This document shows positions 63,025 through 64,000 of a stretch of DNA of 64,000 bases, piece after piece. How positions within the stretch are numbered: position 1 is the first letter of the stretch; each line of letters starts with the position of its first letter. The notes below the pieces were generated by a model. It saw only the letters and a list, made by a program, of their open reading frames with translations. It searched no databases and was not told the origin of the DNA. Origin of the DNA: Bacteroidales bacterium (GTDB lineage: Bacteria > Bacteroidota > Bacteroidia > Bacteroidales > Marinifilaceae). The position numbers and the translations under genes were made by a program. Where the stretch lies: the NCBI GenBank assembly GCA_015061245.1, contig SUWY01000001.1:1-64000 (forward strand). The letters run 5' to 3'.

Positions 63025-63097
63025 GACTCAATAGCTCAGTTGGTAGAGCACAACACTTTTAATGTTGGGGCCCTGGGTTCGAGTCCCAGTTGGGTCA
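63025..63097 (+). tRNA. tRNA-Lys (TTT)
   Basis: The 73-base cloverleaf has acceptor GACTCAA/TTGGGTC, D arm GCTCAGTTGGTAGAGC, anticodon loop CTTTTAA with TTT, and T arm CTGGGTTCGAGTCCCAG. CCA is not encoded. It has its own promoter and terminator, so it is a single-tRNA unit. Confidence 0.96.
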
Positions 63098-63099
63098 CT

Positions 63100-63133
63100 A
63101 AGGCAGAACACTGAATAGAGTTCTGCCTTTTTC
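63100..63133 (+). terminator. Terminator of tRNA-Lys
   Basis: AAGGCAGAAC and GTTCTGCCTT form a perfect ten-base stem followed by a T-run. Confidence 0.92.
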
Positions 63134-63157
63134 CATAGCTTAAATTTAGAAACAGAA

Positions 63158-63208
63158 AGAGAGTGAGATTTTGGTTTTTCAACCGCTAATCTCACTCTCT
63201 GCTTTTTT
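63158..63208. terminator. Terminator of the lipoprotein operon (bidirectional)
   Basis: AGAGAGTGAGATT and AATCTCACTCTCT form a perfect 13-base stem with a 17-base loop, followed by GCTTTTTT on the plus strand. It sits 15 bases past the stop of the minus-strand lipoprotein gene. Confidence 0.85.
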
Positions 63209-63222
63209 ATCTATAGCTCCCT

Positions 63223-63693
63223 TTAGAACTCAGGGCGTGTAGCCTCGTCTATAATATTTGAAGGAATAGAGTCGCAACGTACATATTTTGAGACATCGTC
63301 TCCTGCACTCCATACCATTGAGCCGCTCTCAAGCATATCTGTAATGATATACTCATTGTTCCACTCGCCCTTCTCGAAGTCGTATTTACCTGTAATTACG
63401 TCTCCTTTGTAATAATCTTTCTCCAACTCAAAGGTGCCGGTAATCTTACGTCCATACATACTATCGAAGTTCTGGTATATTACAAAACTCTTCTCAGAAC
63501 GGTCGAATGTGATGTACATGTATGTTCCCTCGGGAAGCTCAGCACCATTCCACTCCTGAAGCATCCAATCGCCATGGAGAGTAACGTAATTAACCTCGAT
63601 GGTTGGAATTACAATCTCATCTTCATCATCAGAGCAGCCGATAAAGCAGGTTGCCATAAGAAGCATTGGAACTATTTTTAGTAGATTCTTCAT
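63223..63693 (-). CDS. Lipocalin-like lipoprotein of unknown function
   Basis: This 156-residue lipoprotein has the signal MKNLLKIVPMLLMATCFIGC followed by an acidic SDDEDE stretch, a common surface-export-type signal in Bacteroidota. The mature part is beta-rich: LHGDWMLQEWNGAELPEGTYMYITFDRSEKSFVIYQ, then GRKITGTFELEKDYY and GEWNNEYIITDMLESGSMVW. This resembles the lipocalin-like domains of Bacteroides lipoproteins. Ligand and role unknown. It lies just downstream of the partial Ig-like gene on the same strand. Confidence 0.72.
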   Translation of the reverse strand: MKNLLKIVPMLLMATCFIGCSDDEDEIVIPTIEVNYVTLHGDWMLQEWNGAELPEGTYMYITFDRSEKSFVIYQNFDSMYGRKITGTFELEKDYYKGDVITGKYDFEKGEWNNEYIITDMLESGSMVWSAGDDVSKYVRCDSIPSNIIDEATRPEF

Positions 63694-63701
63694 ACCTTTA
63701 T

Positions 63702-64000
63702 CTATTTTTCTATTGTTACTTTTATGGTTCTTTCTATAGGTTGTGCATCAACTCCCTCTATCTTAAATGAGAATTGATGGCAGGATTCATTAGCCGGTAG
63801 AGCTGCACCGTTTATGGTGATTAAAAGCTCTCCTTCGCTATTTGGCTGAAGTATTGTCGGTACACACTTCAATGTAGCAAACTCAGGTAGCCCTGAACCT
63901 CGAATCTCTATAGGAGTTGTGCCGCTATTGGCACACAGTATGGTCATTGTAGGAGACATACCCTTGCCTATGGGTTCAAATGTGACTCTTTTGTTTTTTA
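63702..64000 (-). CDS. Ig-like (DUF1573/HYDIN-type) domain protein, 5' truncated by window edge
   Basis: The frame stays open to the window end, reading KNKRVTFEPIGKGMSPTMTILCANSGTTPIEIRGSGLPEFATLKCVPTILQPNSEGELLITI before stopping at 63702. The track's ATG at 63959 is therefore probably internal. The pattern of short strands around a C-x-NSGTTPI core matches Ig-like domains of DUF1573/HYDIN type found in exported Bacteroidota proteins. The N-terminus lies outside the window. Confidence 0.65.
   Translation of the reverse strand, partial: KNKRVTFEPIGKGMSPTMTILCANSGTTPIEIRGSGLPEFATLKCVPTILQPNSEGELLITINGAALPANESCHQFSFKIEGVDAQPIERTIKVTIEK

Overview
The window comes from the chromosome of a Bacteroidota bacterium, most likely order Bacteroidales. 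The main evidence is the promoter type: -7 boxes of the form TAnnTTTG (often TATCTTTG), several with a TTTG about 19 bases upstream. Other support is the gene order hpf-tuf-tRNA(Trp)-secE-nusG-rplKAJL-rpoBC and families typical of the phylum (DUF3822, DUF4293, DUF4494, Bacteroidota-type LptD and DnaA). No phage, IS element or CRISPR array was seen. All assignments come from reading protein sequences by eye; no database search was run.

Layout. 1-350: repeat-rich intergenic DNA. 350-6911 (minus): a complete urease operon, ureABCEFGD, followed by a urea transporter and a CrcB fluoride channel. 7039-12260 (plus, divergent): TonB-dependent receptor, FecB/FecC/FecE-type ABC importer and a short TrmO/TsaA-like protein; next to urease this looks like a nickel-acquisition operon. 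12349-16169: nitrilase-family hydrolase, PLP aminotransferase, phenylacetate-CoA ligase and a tandem ACT protein. 16170-24830: RecD-like helicase, a hypothetical-DUF3822-rsmD operon, rplS, C69 peptidase, DUF4293, RNase Y, a probable structured RNA (6S-like position) and zapA. 24965-28528: M23 peptidase, rpsU, Xer recombinase, hpf. 28694-41224: tuf, tRNA-Trp, secE, nusG, rplKAJL, rpoBC. 41244-49808: DUF4494, a porin, two AT-rich exported proteins of unknown function, DUF456, recG, a flippase, a degenerate methyltransferase-like protein and a 2-hydroxyacid dehydrogenase. 49845-51600: a small accessory island with a 14-bp tandem repeat, a pruA 3'-end remnant, a HigBA-type module with a perfect operator palindrome, and a gene broken by one base. 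51619-62950: pruA, ABC-F ATPase, lptD, amidase, MCE protein, dnaA, yigZ. 63025-64000: tRNA-Lys, a lipoprotein and a truncated Ig-like protein.

How it works together. Urea enters through the UT channel and is split by urease, whose nickel centre is loaded by UreDEFG. The divergent TonB/ABC operon probably supplies the metal. The most unusual items are the inferred nickel operon with its TrmO-like member, the HigBA operator, the frameshifted gene at 51073-51556, the pruA remnant, the related repeats at both ends of the accessory regions, and a recurrent CGAGGCCTCG palindrome and GCGAGG core inside genes.
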